The notes under the pieces were generated by a model. It saw only the letters and a program-made list of their open reading frames with translations. It searched no databases and was not told the origin of the DNA. DNA of 64,000 nt. Origin: an uncultured archaeon. Lineage in GTDB: Archaea; Altiarchaeota; Altiarchaeia; IMC4; SCGC-AAA252-I15. Shown piece by piece: positions 8,122-16,360 of the stretch. Where the stretch lies: NCBI GenBank assembly GCA_902384455.1, contig CABMCB010000018.1, positions 19,008-83,007 on the forward strand, given 5' to 3'. The position numbers and the translations under genes were made by a program. Each line of letters begins with the position of its first letter. Position 1 is the first letter of the stretch.

Positions 8122-9774
8122 TTAAGCCTCCTTGTCCTCCACGAAGGTTTCCTGCGGCAGCTCCTCTTCAGAGCCCTCCTCCATTTCCTGCTCCAAATCC
8201 TCCATGCGCAGTTTCTCGCGGATGAGGTGGTCGAGGGCCTTAAGCAGCTTGGGGGAATCCCCGTCTTTCTCTATCAGCCTTGCGAGCGCCGGCGCCAGCT
8301 CTGTGCTGTACTTGAGTAGGGTGTTGAGTTTCGCCTCCTTCTCTATCTCATGACGCATGTGGCTGTGGTATAGCTGGAACTTTCTGCCTACGTCCATCAA
8401 AGCGAACCTTATTTCCTTGACGACTTCCTCGTCTGAGGCCACACTTTGCTTTCCTGCGCTAGTATAGGGGACGTGGGTGGAAACGAGGTTTACGACCAAA
8501 GTCACGGGGCTGTTTTCGAAGTCCTTTATGTCGTAGCGCTTCCAGTCGATGCTTTGGACGGCTTCGGTCAAGGCGCACCCTCCCGCGTCAAACAACAGCG
8601 GCGCGCGGTTGGCGAACCTCATGACCTCGGACTTGGTCTGGCCGTCGCCAAGTATCCGCCCTGCTTTTCCGCCGTATGCTATGGCGACTTCCACCTGGAA
8701 GGGTATTCCGCCCGAGTGAACAGTCGGCTTTCTTGTGACGACGGCCTCGAATTCGGGTTCGAGCACGTTGAGTATTGACTTGCGGATTATTTCCTCCCCC
8801 AAAGGAGACAGTCCTTCTGTGGGCGGAGCCATGAACTCCACTTTTTCGAAGGCTTTTACTATTTCTTCGGCTTCCGCCCACTGGAGCCTGTGGGGGTTCT
8901 TTTTCATGTCGAAGTTTACGAGCTCCTGGATTTCCGCGACTTTCGCCGCGCTTATGCGGGAGAAGTCGCTCATCAAGAAGCTGCTGACGCGCCTTGCCTC
9001 AGTCACCTTCGCTAGCGTAATGAACTGGTCCACATCCATCCCCTTAGGATGCTGCTTTTGAGGCTGAGGCGGCTTTATGACTGTGTTTGTGGCGCGGTTG
9101 AATATCGTCTTCCTGCCTTCAGGGTCGATGAACACTATTTTGGCGTGCGGGTTGGCGACTGCTGTGCGCCGTATGTACTCGTAAGGGCCGCCTTCGCGCA
9201 AAGTGAACTGGACTCCTTTGACTTCGCCTTCAAGTTCGGTTCCCCGCCAGTACTCCGAGTATGTGCCGGTTTCGATTATGTCGGCTTTGTTTTTTGAGAC
9301 GTCTATGAGGAGCTTTATGTCGTTGACTGTGCCGTCGCCGGTGCTTGTGCGTATGCGCATGGGCTTGCCGGTGGTCATCTGGCAGTACAGGGTTACTCCC
9401 GCGACGCCTATTCCCTGTTGGCCCCTTAGTTGCACGTTTCTGTGGAATTTTGTTCCCGCAAGCATCTGGCCGAATACGCCTTCTATGTGTTTGCGCGGTA
9501 TGCCTGGGCCGTTGTCTTGGCATATGAAGCGGTAGTGGTCTTCGCCCATTTGTTTGATTTCGACTGTGACTTCGGGCAGTATTCCGGCTTCTTCGCATGC
9601 GTCTAGGCTGTTTGTGACTACTTCGTGTATTATGGTGGTGAGGCTTCTTAGTTTGCCGGCGTATCCGAGGTGGGCTTTGTTTTTCCTGAAGAATTCGGTT
9701 ACTGAGACTTCTCTGAACTCCTCGAACAGTTTGTCTGCGCTTTTGACTGGTATCGTTTCTTCTGCTTCCGCCAT
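8122..9774 (-). CDS. top6B: DNA topoisomerase VI subunit B
   Basis: 550 residues, the ATPase subunit. The GHKL fold is marked by EVVTNSLDACEEA (Asn55, Asp58), DNGPGIP and GQQGIGVAG. The transducer domain follows, and the C-terminal region is Glu-rich (about the last 30 residues), longer than the minimum needed. ATP binding dimerises B and gates the A subunit. Gene order pno1-like, top6B, top6A on the same strand recurs in other archaea. Confidence 0.96.
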   Translation of the reverse strand: MAEAEETIPVKSADKLFEEFREVSVTEFFRKNKAHLGYAGKLRSLTTIIHEVVTNSLDACEEAGILPEVTVEIKQMGEDHYRFICQDNGPGIPRKHIEGVFGQMLAGTKFHRNVQLRGQQGIGVAGVTLYCQMTTGKPMRIRTSTGDGTVNDIKLLIDVSKNKADIIETGTYSEYWRGTELEGEVKGVQFTLREGGPYEYIRRTAVANPHAKIVFIDPEGRKTIFNRATNTVIKPPQPQKQHPKGMDVDQFITLAKVTEARRVSSFLMSDFSRISAAKVAEIQELVNFDMKKNPHRLQWAEAEEIVKAFEKVEFMAPPTEGLSPLGEEIIRKSILNVLEPEFEAVVTRKPTVHSGGIPFQVEVAIAYGGKAGRILGDGQTKSEVMRFANRAPLLFDAGGCALTEAVQSIDWKRYDIKDFENSPVTLVVNLVSTHVPYTSAGKQSVASDEEVVKEIRFALMDVGRKFQLYHSHMRHEIEKEAKLNTLLKYSTELAPALARLIEKDGDSPKLLKALDHLIREKLRMEDLEQEMEEGSEEELPQETFVEDKEA

Positions 9775-9794
9775 GATAAATTGCCTCTAAATAG

Positions 9795-10328
9795 TTACGT
9801 GGGGGGATTAATAAATGGTGGCTCTCCGCGCCGTCTCTCGCTTGCGGTCTTCTCCAGGAATCGGTATACTCCGCTGTGGGGCGCGCCTTCAAGAAGAAGC
9901 TCCACGCAGTGGACTGCTGAATCGACGGCTTCGTAACCGCCTATTAGGGCTACTGTCTTGCCGTATACTGAGACCAGCGCCCCCGAGTCTTTTTCTATTA
10001 TCTTGCGGGTTTTGCCTTCTTTCCCTATTATGCGGCCTTTAATGCGCAGGAGCGATTTTTCCGACAGGTCAGACAGCGACATCACGACGATTGTCGTGTC
10101 GTCTGCAAGGAGGGTCATAGCGTTTTTTGGAGAGAATCCTCGGGCTATAGCCTGAACTATGTTCTGGGCCTTAAGCGCGCCCAACCCTTCGCCTTCGACC
10201 GTAACAGCGTTGTTTTCAATGTTGATGGATGTGCCGGTGCTCTTTTCAATGTACCTCTTAGTCTTGCCTCCTTCTCCTATTAGGGCGCCAACGCGTTCTT
10301 CCGGTATCAGGACAAAATCCATACGCAT
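9795..10328 (-). CDS. KH-domain RNA-binding protein, Pno1/Dim2-like
   Basis: 177 residues with two KH domains. The first has GEGGKTKRYIEK and the second GKEGKTRKIIEKDSG, both fitting the GxxG RNA-binding loop. This is the archaeal counterpart of Pno1/Dim2, which binds the 3' end of 16S rRNA during small-subunit maturation, often with Rio1 kinase (not seen here). A frame extending to GTG at 10343 exists, but a TATA-like box at 10346-10353 would almost touch that codon. ATG at 10328, or at 10322, is better spaced for a leaderless message. Confidence 0.85.
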   Translation of the reverse strand: MRMDFVLIPEERVGALIGEGGKTKRYIEKSTGTSINIENNAVTVEGEGLGALKAQNIVQAIARGFSPKNAMTLLADDTTIVVMSLSDLSEKSLLRIKGRIIGKEGKTRKIIEKDSGALVSVYGKTVALIGGYEAVDSAVHCVELLLEGAPHSGVYRFLEKTASERRRGEPPFINPPT

Positions 10329-10345
10329 AGTTATGGTCGCCACCG

Positions 10346-10353
10346 TATTTTAA
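10346..10353. promoter_or_regulatory. Shared AT box between pno1-like and radical SAM genes
   Basis: The sequence TATTTTAA reads as a TATA-like box on either strand. It lies about 20-25 bases before ATG 10328 on the minus strand and about 26 bases before ATG 10379 on the plus strand. Both genes could therefore start leaderless transcripts from one TBP site. Only position and composition support this. Confidence 0.45.
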
Positions 10354-10378
10354 TCCAGTCCCGAAAGCACTAACCGAC

Positions 10379-11395
10379 ATGCCCCACGAAGCCGCGCTGT
10401 ACGAGAAAAACGAGGGCAACGCAGTCCGATGCAGGCTCTGCGCCCACAGGTGTTTGGTACAGGAGGGGAAGCGCGGGGTCTGCGGCGTAAGAGGGAATGA
10501 AGGAGGCAAACTTTACGCCTTGTCTTACGGCAAAATTATTTCAAGCGCAATAGACCCAGTTGAAAAAAAGCCGCTCTTCCATTTTCTCCCCGGCACCCGC
10601 ATATACAGCATAGCGGGGGTAGGATGCAACTTCAGATGCAAATTCTGCCAAAACTGGGAAATAAGCCAGCACCTTAGGCTCGGCGGAGACATAACAGGCG
10701 AAGAGACGACGCCCGAGGAAGTTGTGGAGGCGGCCGCGCAAACCCAATGCAAGAGCATTGCGTTCACTTACACTGAGCCCACAATTTTCCATGAGTTCAA
10801 CGTGGACGTCATGAAGCTCGCAAAAAAGAGGGGTTTGAAGACGGCGTACGTAAGCAACGGATTCATAACCCCTGAGGCGGTTACCGAATTGTCTGGTCTT
10901 CTTGACGCGGTGAACGTTGACATCAAGGCATTCACAAATGATTTTTACGTGAAGATTTGCGGCGCCACCCTTGAGGGGGTCCTTGAGGGCTGCAGGCAGT
11001 ACAGGAAAAACGGCGTCTGGCTGGAGATTACTACGCTTGTGATACCAGGCCAAAACGACGACGACGCGCAGCTGACAGGCATCGCCAGGTTCATTGCCGA
11101 AGAGCTTGGAGCGGATGTCCCGTGGCATGTGACCGCGTTCCACCCGGACTACCAGATGAAAGACGTTCCTGCTACACCTGTTGAAGCGCTTCAGAAGGCG
11201 TACGACATAGGCAAGAAGGCGGGGTTGCGCTACGTCTACGCCGGAAACATCCCTCACACTGAAGCAGAAAACACTTTATGCCCCAAATGCCAAACCCTCC
11301 TCATAGAACGCGACTATTACGCCATAAAGAAAAACGCTCTTAAAGTCGGCGCGTGCCCCCGCTGCAGCACGAAAATAGCGGGCGTATGGAAATAA
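10379..11395 (+). CDS. amrS: AmmeMemoRadiSam-system radical SAM protein
   Basis: 338 residues. The radical SAM cluster motif is CNFRCKFC, following GVGC. An N-terminal cysteine group CRLCAHRCLVQEGKRGVCGVR and a C-terminal group (CPKC plus CPRC) suggest added metal sites. This arrangement is typical of the AmrS family, related to pyruvate-formate-lyase activases and commonly linked with Memo and AMMECR1 proteins in archaea; neither partner is in the window. The substrate is not established. Start ATG 10379 fits the upstream AT box. Confidence 0.85.
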   Translation: MPHEAALYEKNEGNAVRCRLCAHRCLVQEGKRGVCGVRGNEGGKLYALSYGKIISSAIDPVEKKPLFHFLPGTRIYSIAGVGCNFRCKFCQNWEISQHLRLGGDITGEETTPEEVVEAAAQTQCKSIAFTYTEPTIFHEFNVDVMKLAKKRGLKTAYVSNGFITPEAVTELSGLLDAVNVDIKAFTNDFYVKICGATLEGVLEGCRQYRKNGVWLEITTLVIPGQNDDDAQLTGIARFIAEELGADVPWHVTAFHPDYQMKDVPATPVEALQKAYDIGKKAGLRYVYAGNIPHTEAENTLCPKCQTLLIERDYYAIKKNALKVGACPRCSTKIAGVWK

Positions 11396-11421
11396 GGCGC
11401 ATGCCGGCAGAATAAGGCACG

Positions 11422-11429
11422 TATTTTAC
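11422..11429 (+). promoter_or_regulatory. TATA-like box for cca
   Basis: TATTTTAC lies 23 bases before ATG 11453. The spacing suits a leaderless transcript and supports the ATG over the adjacent TTG at 11450. Confidence 0.45.
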
Positions 11430-11452
11430 GTCCTTTCCCCTATTTCAGGTTG

Positions 11453-12805
11453 ATGGAGAATCTTCTTGCTCGCATTCTAGAAAAAATAACCCCCACACAG
11501 GAGGAAAGAAAAAAAGAAGCCGCGTTAATCGAAAATATTATGCGGGAGATAAGACACGCAGAACCGGAAGGAGAACCTCTGCTTGTGGGGTCGCTCGCCA
11601 AAGACACGGACCTTAGCGGAAACAAAGACATAGACATATTCGTAACATTCGACCCCAGCGTCCCAAGAAGCGACCTGGAAAAACGCGGCCTAAAGATGGG
11701 GAAAAAGGTCGTGAAGGCATTGGGCTCAGAACCCGAGATAGACTACGCAGAACACCCCTACGTGAAGGGAGTCTTAGAGGGTTATGTCGTCGAAATTGTG
11801 CCTTGCTACAGGGGCCCGAAGATTCAGTCTTCCGTCGACCGCACACCCTACCACACCCAGCACATCAAGAAGAAGCTTTCTGAAAAGCCGGGTCTTAGGG
11901 AGGACATTCGCCTGATGAAGCAGCTCATGAAGGCGTGCGGCGTCTACGGCGCGGAAAGCAAAGTAGAAGGATTCTCAGGGTACCTCACGGAACTCATCGT
12001 AATCCACTACGGAGGATTCCTTGGAACAGTGGAAGCCGCATCCAACTTATGGAAATACGGGCTCGCAATAGACTCCGAAAAGCACTGGGACAAGCCAGAA
12101 AACCTGAAGCATTTCTTCCCAAACTCGCCCTTAATCGTCGTAGACCCCGTCGACAAGGACCGAAACGTCGCGGCGGCGGTGAGCAAGCAGAAGATGGCGG
12201 AATTGATGGTCGCATGCAGGGACTTCCTCACAAAACCATCTGAAGAATCGTTCTTCCCAAAGAAAGAGCATCCGCCCACGAAGGAGGCGCTTAAGGCCCG
12301 CATCAAAGAGAGGGGGACTCTTCTTGTCGCCGTTGAAATCACCCACCCTAAACTCAACGAAAACATGCTTTACAGCCAGCTGCGCAGGACGCTTGTGGGA
12401 CTTGAAACGCACATAAAGGAATTCGACTTCACCATATTCAAAACTGACGTCTGGACTGACGAAAAAACAAAAAGCGCTTTGCTTCTTGAGATGACCGTGT
12501 GGGAGCTTCCGCAAGTAATGCGGGTGTACGGGCCGCCTGCGGACAGCAACAAGGAGGACCAGCTGAAGTTCTATGAAAAATACAAGGCGTATCGTCCTTA
12601 CGTCAGCGAAGGCCGTTGGATGACTGATGCGCCGCGCCCGGTGAAAACGGTTCAGAAGGCGGTGGAGTTTGCGTTGAATGAACGGCGGGGGTTTGGGAAA
12701 AACCTGCAGGACGCCCAGTTAAAAACGCATTACTTGGAAGATGTCCTCAAATTGTCTGAAGACGACGGGTACAAGATGTTTCTAGGGAAATTCCTCAGAG
12801 CATGA
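11453..12805 (+). CDS. cca: CCA-adding enzyme (tRNA nucleotidyltransferase), archaeal class I
   Basis: 450 residues, full length for the class I family that adds or repairs the 3' CCA of tRNA. The nucleotidyltransferase motif is GSLAKDTDLSGNKDIDIFV, with the two metal-binding aspartates in DID; a third acidic residue follows in the YVVEIVPCY strand. Central and tail domains follow, including a typical KYKAYRPYVSEGRW region. The stop overlaps the next start by four bases, coupling it to the PLP-binding protein gene. Confidence 0.94.
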   Translation: MENLLARILEKITPTQEERKKEAALIENIMREIRHAEPEGEPLLVGSLAKDTDLSGNKDIDIFVTFDPSVPRSDLEKRGLKMGKKVVKALGSEPEIDYAEHPYVKGVLEGYVVEIVPCYRGPKIQSSVDRTPYHTQHIKKKLSEKPGLREDIRLMKQLMKACGVYGAESKVEGFSGYLTELIVIHYGGFLGTVEAASNLWKYGLAIDSEKHWDKPENLKHFFPNSPLIVVDPVDKDRNVAAAVSKQKMAELMVACRDFLTKPSEESFFPKKEHPPTKEALKARIKERGTLLVAVEITHPKLNENMLYSQLRRTLVGLETHIKEFDFTIFKTDVWTDEKTKSALLLEMTVWELPQVMRVYGPPADSNKEDQLKFYEKYKAYRPYVSEGRWMTDAPRPVKTVQKAVEFALNERRGFGKNLQDAQLKTHYLEDVLKLSEDDGYKMFLGKFLRA

Positions 12806-13452
12806 CAGTCGCACAAAACATAGCGCAAATACGCTCGGCCGTAGAAGCGGCCTGCCTGCGAGCAAAAAGAAACCCGAGTGAAGTTCTAATAGAGGCCGTA
12901 ATCAAAAACAGAGCCGACGACGAAATAAAGAAGGCAATCGACGCTGGCGTCCGAATCGTAGGAGTAAACCGCATACAAGACGCTGAAACAAAATTCCCGC
13001 ATCTGCCCGCAAACGTTGAGAAACACATCATAGGCCCCATTCAAAGCAACAAAGCAGGGAAGGCCGCCGAGATTGCGGACGTAATCGAAAGCTTGGATAG
13101 GATTAAGATTGCAAAAATACTCAACGACCACGCGCCCCGCACCCTGCCTGTTTATGTGGAAGTGAACGTCGGAAGCGAACCGCAAAAACACGGAATAAAA
13201 CCAGAAGAACTCCCGCAATTCCTTACCGATCTCAAACCCCTAACAAACCTGAAAATAATGGGCCTTATGACGGTCGCCCCACTTGGCCCGCCTGAAAAAA
13301 CCCGCCCAATCTTTAAGGAACTCCAGCAACTCGCACACGCGCACAACATCACCGGCCTTAGCATGGGAATGACAGACGACTATGTTACCGCAGTCGAGGA
13401 AGGAAGCACGCTTGTAAGAATAGGAAGAGCACTGTTTGACGACAAAAACTGA
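12802..13452 (+). CDS. PLP-binding protein, YggS/PLPBP family
   Basis: 216 residues, a single-domain alanine-racemase-like barrel that binds pyridoxal phosphate and is linked to vitamin B6 and amino-acid homeostasis; no catalytic activity is established for the family. Family landmarks are AVIKN (the PLP lysine; usually AVSKT), VNRIQDAETK, IGPIQSNKAGK, LMTVAP and SMGMTDDYVTAVEEGSTLVRIG. The replacement of the usual His-Phe-Ile-Gly-His by His-Ile-Ile-Gly-Pro is a small departure. It overlaps cca by four bases. Confidence 0.88.
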   Translation: MTVAQNIAQIRSAVEAACLRAKRNPSEVLIEAVIKNRADDEIKKAIDAGVRIVGVNRIQDAETKFPHLPANVEKHIIGPIQSNKAGKAAEIADVIESLDRIKIAKILNDHAPRTLPVYVEVNVGSEPQKHGIKPEELPQFLTDLKPLTNLKIMGLMTVAPLGPPEKTRPIFKELQQLAHAHNITGLSMGMTDDYVTAVEEGSTLVRIGRALFDDKN

Positions 13453-13504
13453 CGAGTTACTTCTGAGCAGGGGTATTAAGGCACCACGTACGGGATGATT
13501 TACT

Positions 13505-13816
13505 TCAATTCTTTTTCAATTCCTCGAACAGTTGATGTACTAGTTTAGCATAGTCGGCATTAAGCTCAGTATAACTCAGGTCACTTCCGTCTTTGGGCGA
13601 TAACGCAAGTTCATGCATTGAACCCATTCCACCCGGAATCGCATTTTTTATCTCCTTTAAAATAGCAGCCCTTTCGTGAGGATTCGACCCCTGCTCTAGT
13701 TTTTCTCTTCTCTCAGATAAGAATTTTTTCCAAAATTGTATTGTCTTATTTTCCTTTCCTTTTTCTAGTAACAACTCGATTTTTTTGATAAGAGTGACAA
13801 CTTCTTCTTTTTTCAA
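13505..13816 (-). CDS. Small AT-rich hypothetical protein
   Basis: 103 residues, charged and helical, with a distinctive PGGMGSMHELAL motif in the middle and no membrane segment or signal peptide. I do not recognise it with confidence; the GGMGS-type motif recalls small uncharacterised domains found in scattered genomes. The start is a TTG at 13816, with no ATG alternative near it. The gene and its flanks are clearly more AT-rich than the neighbouring genes, which suggests acquisition. It lies just beyond the damaged secY 3' copy (13865-13952). Confidence 0.55.
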   Translation of the reverse strand: MKKEEVVTLIKKIELLLEKGKENKTIQFWKKFLSERREKLEQGSNPHERAAILKEIKNAIPGGMGSMHELALSPKDGSDLSYTELNADYAKLVHQLFEELKKN

Positions 13817-13864
13817 TTTAATACCGACACTCAGTATTAAAAAGAATTATTAAAAAGCCCCGCT

Positions 13865-13952
13865 TTATTCTTTCCCGAAGAATTTTCTGAACGCTAGCGA
13901 CCTTCGGTCGCTGCGCCCACGGACTTCGTCCGTAGGGCATTGGGTTCATGTC
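13865..13952 (-). pseudogene. Damaged duplicate of the secY 3' end with palindromic insert
   Basis: Read on the minus strand, 13952-13938 encodes VDMNPM and 13891-13865 encodes FRKFFGKE followed by TAA. These are the last residues of SecY, whose intact gene ends ...DMNPMFRKFFGKE at 13983. Between the two parts is a 46-base insert (13892-13937) that also breaks the frame. In the matching codons every difference from the intact copy is synonymous (for example AAT/AAC, CCT/CCA, AAG/AAA, TTT/TTC, TAG/TAA). I read this as a remnant of a diverged secY allele left beside the working gene. Confidence 0.75.
13896..13933. repeat. Two tandem short palindromes inside the secY 3' duplicate
   Basis: The insert at 13892-13937 holds two perfect inverted repeats, each with a TTC loop. 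The first is AGCGACC/GGTCGCT (13896-13902 with 13906-13912) and the second is ACGGAC/GTCCGT (13919-13924 with 13928-13933). They look like a small palindromic insertion element. I did not see another copy of these exact stems in the window. Confidence 0.7.
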
Positions 13953-13982
13953 TACGGATTCTTTTAGAAAAAAATTAACTGA

Positions 13983-15368
13983 CTACTCTTTCCCAAAGAA
14001 CTTTCGGAACATAGGATTCATATCAGCCATTTGTTCCCGCTGGATGTCTTCGTACATGCGGTATAGTATGCCGACGGTAAGGAGTATTCCTGTTCCGCTT
14101 CCAAGGGCCCCGACGAATTCTGCGAGAGACGCGAGCAATCCGATTGCGACGCTTGAGATGATTGTTATTTGGGGTATGTACCTATCGAGCATTCTTTTGA
14201 CTACGCGTTCGTCGCGGCGGAAGCCGGGAATCTGTAGGCCGCCTTGTTGTATTTGTTTGGCGACTGCTTCTGAGCCTAGGTTTGTGGTTTCAACCCAGAA
14301 TTTTCCGAATAGGATGCAGAGTGCGACGAACACTGCGAGGTAGATTACCATATGGAGGATTATCAGGGGGTCGAATATTCTCATCCATGAGCCGGGGCTT
14401 AGTATTCCGTAGAGGTCTCCTATGGTGACGTATGTCGTGAAGTAGTAGACTATTTTCTGGAACATGGTTAGGCTTGCGTACGATACTCCTTCCTGGAGTC
14501 CTGCGACGTTTGCGAGCATCCTCACGTTCATCAAAAGCGCAGAAGCTAGTATGACTGGGATGTTGCTTACGTAGAAGAATTTTATAGGGAACCTTCCTCC
14601 GACGCCGCGGATTCCTCCGTAAGATAGTGGAATCTCCATCCTCAAGCTTTCGCAGAAGACGACGATCAGGAAGACTATGATTGTGGCGATTACGGGGAAT
14701 ATGAGTGCGAACTCGAATTTGCCGCCCATAAGCTGCTCAATGAAGTTTGGGATGTAACCGGGGAAAGTGCCCGCCTCAGTCCTGATGAAGTTCAATGAGC
14801 CGGTTATTATCTGGTGGGACACGCCGCCCGCGATGAACAAGCTTATTCCGCTTCCTATGCCCCATTTGCTGACGACCTCGTCAAGGTACATCAAAAGAAT
14901 GCTTCCCAAGGCAATCTGGAATATGGTGAAAAATATAAGAGCCTGACCAGTAACCATCTGAGTGGCATAAACCAAAGCAGCCGCCTCAAAGAAAGCTACT
15001 ACTACAGTAAGAATCTTCTGGGCCCCCTGAAACAGCGCCTTGCCTTCCGGCTTACTCAAGTCTATGTCCACCATGTCGGCGCCCACCATCAACTGCAAAA
15101 TAATTGACGCAGTGACTATGGGGCCTATCCCGGCCGACACTATTGAGCCGATTGAGCTTGCGAATATGGTTGTTAGTTGGTCGAATCCGCGGATTTTCTC
15201 TCGCAAAGTCTCGGGCGACACCCCGTAGGGGTATATTACGCCCATGATGAAGAACAAGAGCAATGCGACGGCAGTCCACTGGAGCTTCTGCTTGAACGGA
15301 ACCCGGCCTTCGGGCATCCGCACTTCAGGCAGATACTTTATGAACGGCCTCAGGAACTCCAGGTTCAT
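13983..15368 (-). CDS. secY: Preprotein translocase subunit SecY
   Basis: 461 residues with about ten membrane helices, the channel of the Sec translocon. It begins MNLEFLRPFIKYLPEV, typical of archaeal SecY, and shows the conserved region LSYGGIRGVGGRFPIKFFYVSNIPVILASAL, the late cytoplasmic loop (QIPGFRRDERVVKRMLDRYIP), and the short basic tail FRKFFGKE. It is the last gene of the ribosomal cluster, twelve bases after uL15. A second, damaged copy of its last codons lies downstream at 13865-13952. Confidence 0.96.
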   Translation of the reverse strand: MNLEFLRPFIKYLPEVRMPEGRVPFKQKLQWTAVALLLFFIMGVIYPYGVSPETLREKIRGFDQLTTIFASSIGSIVSAGIGPIVTASIILQLMVGADMVDIDLSKPEGKALFQGAQKILTVVVAFFEAAALVYATQMVTGQALIFFTIFQIALGSILLMYLDEVVSKWGIGSGISLFIAGGVSHQIITGSLNFIRTEAGTFPGYIPNFIEQLMGGKFEFALIFPVIATIIVFLIVVFCESLRMEIPLSYGGIRGVGGRFPIKFFYVSNIPVILASALLMNVRMLANVAGLQEGVSYASLTMFQKIVYYFTTYVTIGDLYGILSPGSWMRIFDPLIILHMVIYLAVFVALCILFGKFWVETTNLGSEAVAKQIQQGGLQIPGFRRDERVVKRMLDRYIPQITIISSVAIGLLASLAEFVGALGSGTGILLTVGILYRMYEDIQREQMADMNPMFRKFFGKE

Positions 15369-15379
15369 TGTTTGGTTGT

Positions 15380-15856
15380 TTACGATGTTTCTTCGGCTGA
15401 ATCCGCTTTTTCAGTCGGAGATAGTACTGTGACGCTGCCGCCTGCGGCCTCCACTTTTTCGACTGCTTTTGCCGAGGCTGCGTTTACTGTCACCTCTATT
15501 TTTTGGGTGACTGCGCCTGAGCCGAGTAGTTTTCCGTATCCGAGGTCTGTTAGGTTTATGCGGATTTTGTCGCCGGTTTTTTCTGCGTGTTTTGCGGCGA
15601 CAAGTAGGGGTATTTGCCGGCATAGGTCGCCGACGTTGATTGCTTCAGTTTCGAATAGTATGTTTGTGTGGCGTTTGAATCCTTTTCCGCCGAAGTATCC
15701 GGGCATGAATTTGCTGACGTGCATCCACTTGTGTTTTTTGCTGCCGGCCATTCCGTGGCCTCCTCTGCTTCCGGCTCCCCGGTGTTTTTGGGTGTTGCCG
15801 TAGCCGCAGCTTCTGGTGCCGCGTTTGCTCTGGTTTTTTCGGTCTTTCTGGGCCAT
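15380..15856 (-). CDS. rpl15: Ribosomal protein uL15
   Basis: 158 residues. The glycine-rich basic N-terminal arm (RGTRSCGYGNTQKHRGAGSR) and GGHGMAGSKKHKW are characteristic of archaeal and eukaryotic L15/L27a; the C-terminal part binds 23S rRNA near L35e and eL36 in known structures. The gene directly follows uL30 with no spacer. Confidence 0.95.
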   Translation of the reverse strand: MAQKDRKNQSKRGTRSCGYGNTQKHRGAGSRGGHGMAGSKKHKWMHVSKFMPGYFGGKGFKRHTNILFETEAINVGDLCRQIPLLVAAKHAEKTGDKIRINLTDLGYGKLLGSGAVTQKIEVTVNAASAKAVEKVEAAGGSVTVLSPTEKADSAEETS

Positions 15857-16360
15857 TTATAGCATCCTCTCTATGAGTTCGGCTATTTTGGCGCCTCTGT
15901 ATCCTAGTGCGCCGCCGATGCTGTAGGGCTTTTTGATTCCGCCTTTGTCGAATCCTTTCTTTGGCGGGTTGAGTCTTATTACGGGTATGATGCCTTCGAC
16001 GTCCTTGAATGAGGCTTTGTTTGAGGATAATGCGGCTGCGTAGTCTTTGATTGTCGCGTACTTGGAGTGCGCCTTCATGTAGGCGTCGTCAAGCGCTTTT
16101 CTTCCTGCGGATTTTCCTCGCGTAGACAGGACTTTTTCCACTATGTGGGCGTCCACTTCTCCCCATGTGACGTAGTCGTTGACTTTAATCAGCATGCCCC
16201 TCGTGGAGTCGTTGTATGGTATGAATGTGGCGTGGTTCTTGTGGTTTAGGTTCATGAGCATGAGGGTATCCTCTATGTCGCCTTTAACATGGACGCTGCC
16301 GCGGACTCTCACCACCGCAACCATCTTCCCGTTCAATGATTCTCTGGATGACATACTCAC
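15857..16360 (-). CDS. rpl30: Ribosomal protein uL30
   Basis: 167 residues, the long archaeal form related to eukaryotic L7. Recognisable parts are VAVVRVRGSVHVKGDIEDTL near the start, the RLNPPKKGFDKGGIKKPY stretch, and GGALGYRGAKIAELIERM at the end. The start may be GTG at 16360, which overlaps the uS5 stop as GTGA, or ATG at 16354; the overlap favours translational coupling from GTG. Confidence 0.93.
   Translation of the reverse strand: MSMSSRESLNGKMVAVVRVRGSVHVKGDIEDTLMLMNLNHKNHATFIPYNDSTRGMLIKVNDYVTWGEVDAHIVEKVLSTRGKSAGRKALDDAYMKAHSKYATIKDYAAALSSNKASFKDVEGIIPVIRLNPPKKGFDKGGIKKPYSIGGALGYRGAKIAELIERML

Noticed and set aside
9230..9892. 220-codon open frame opposite or offset to top6B
   Set aside because: It overlaps an unmistakable top6B gene in another frame and has shadow-frame composition.
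10541..11257. 238-codon minus-strand frame opposite the radical SAM gene
   Set aside because: Antisense to a gene with clear cysteine motifs; no recognisable features.
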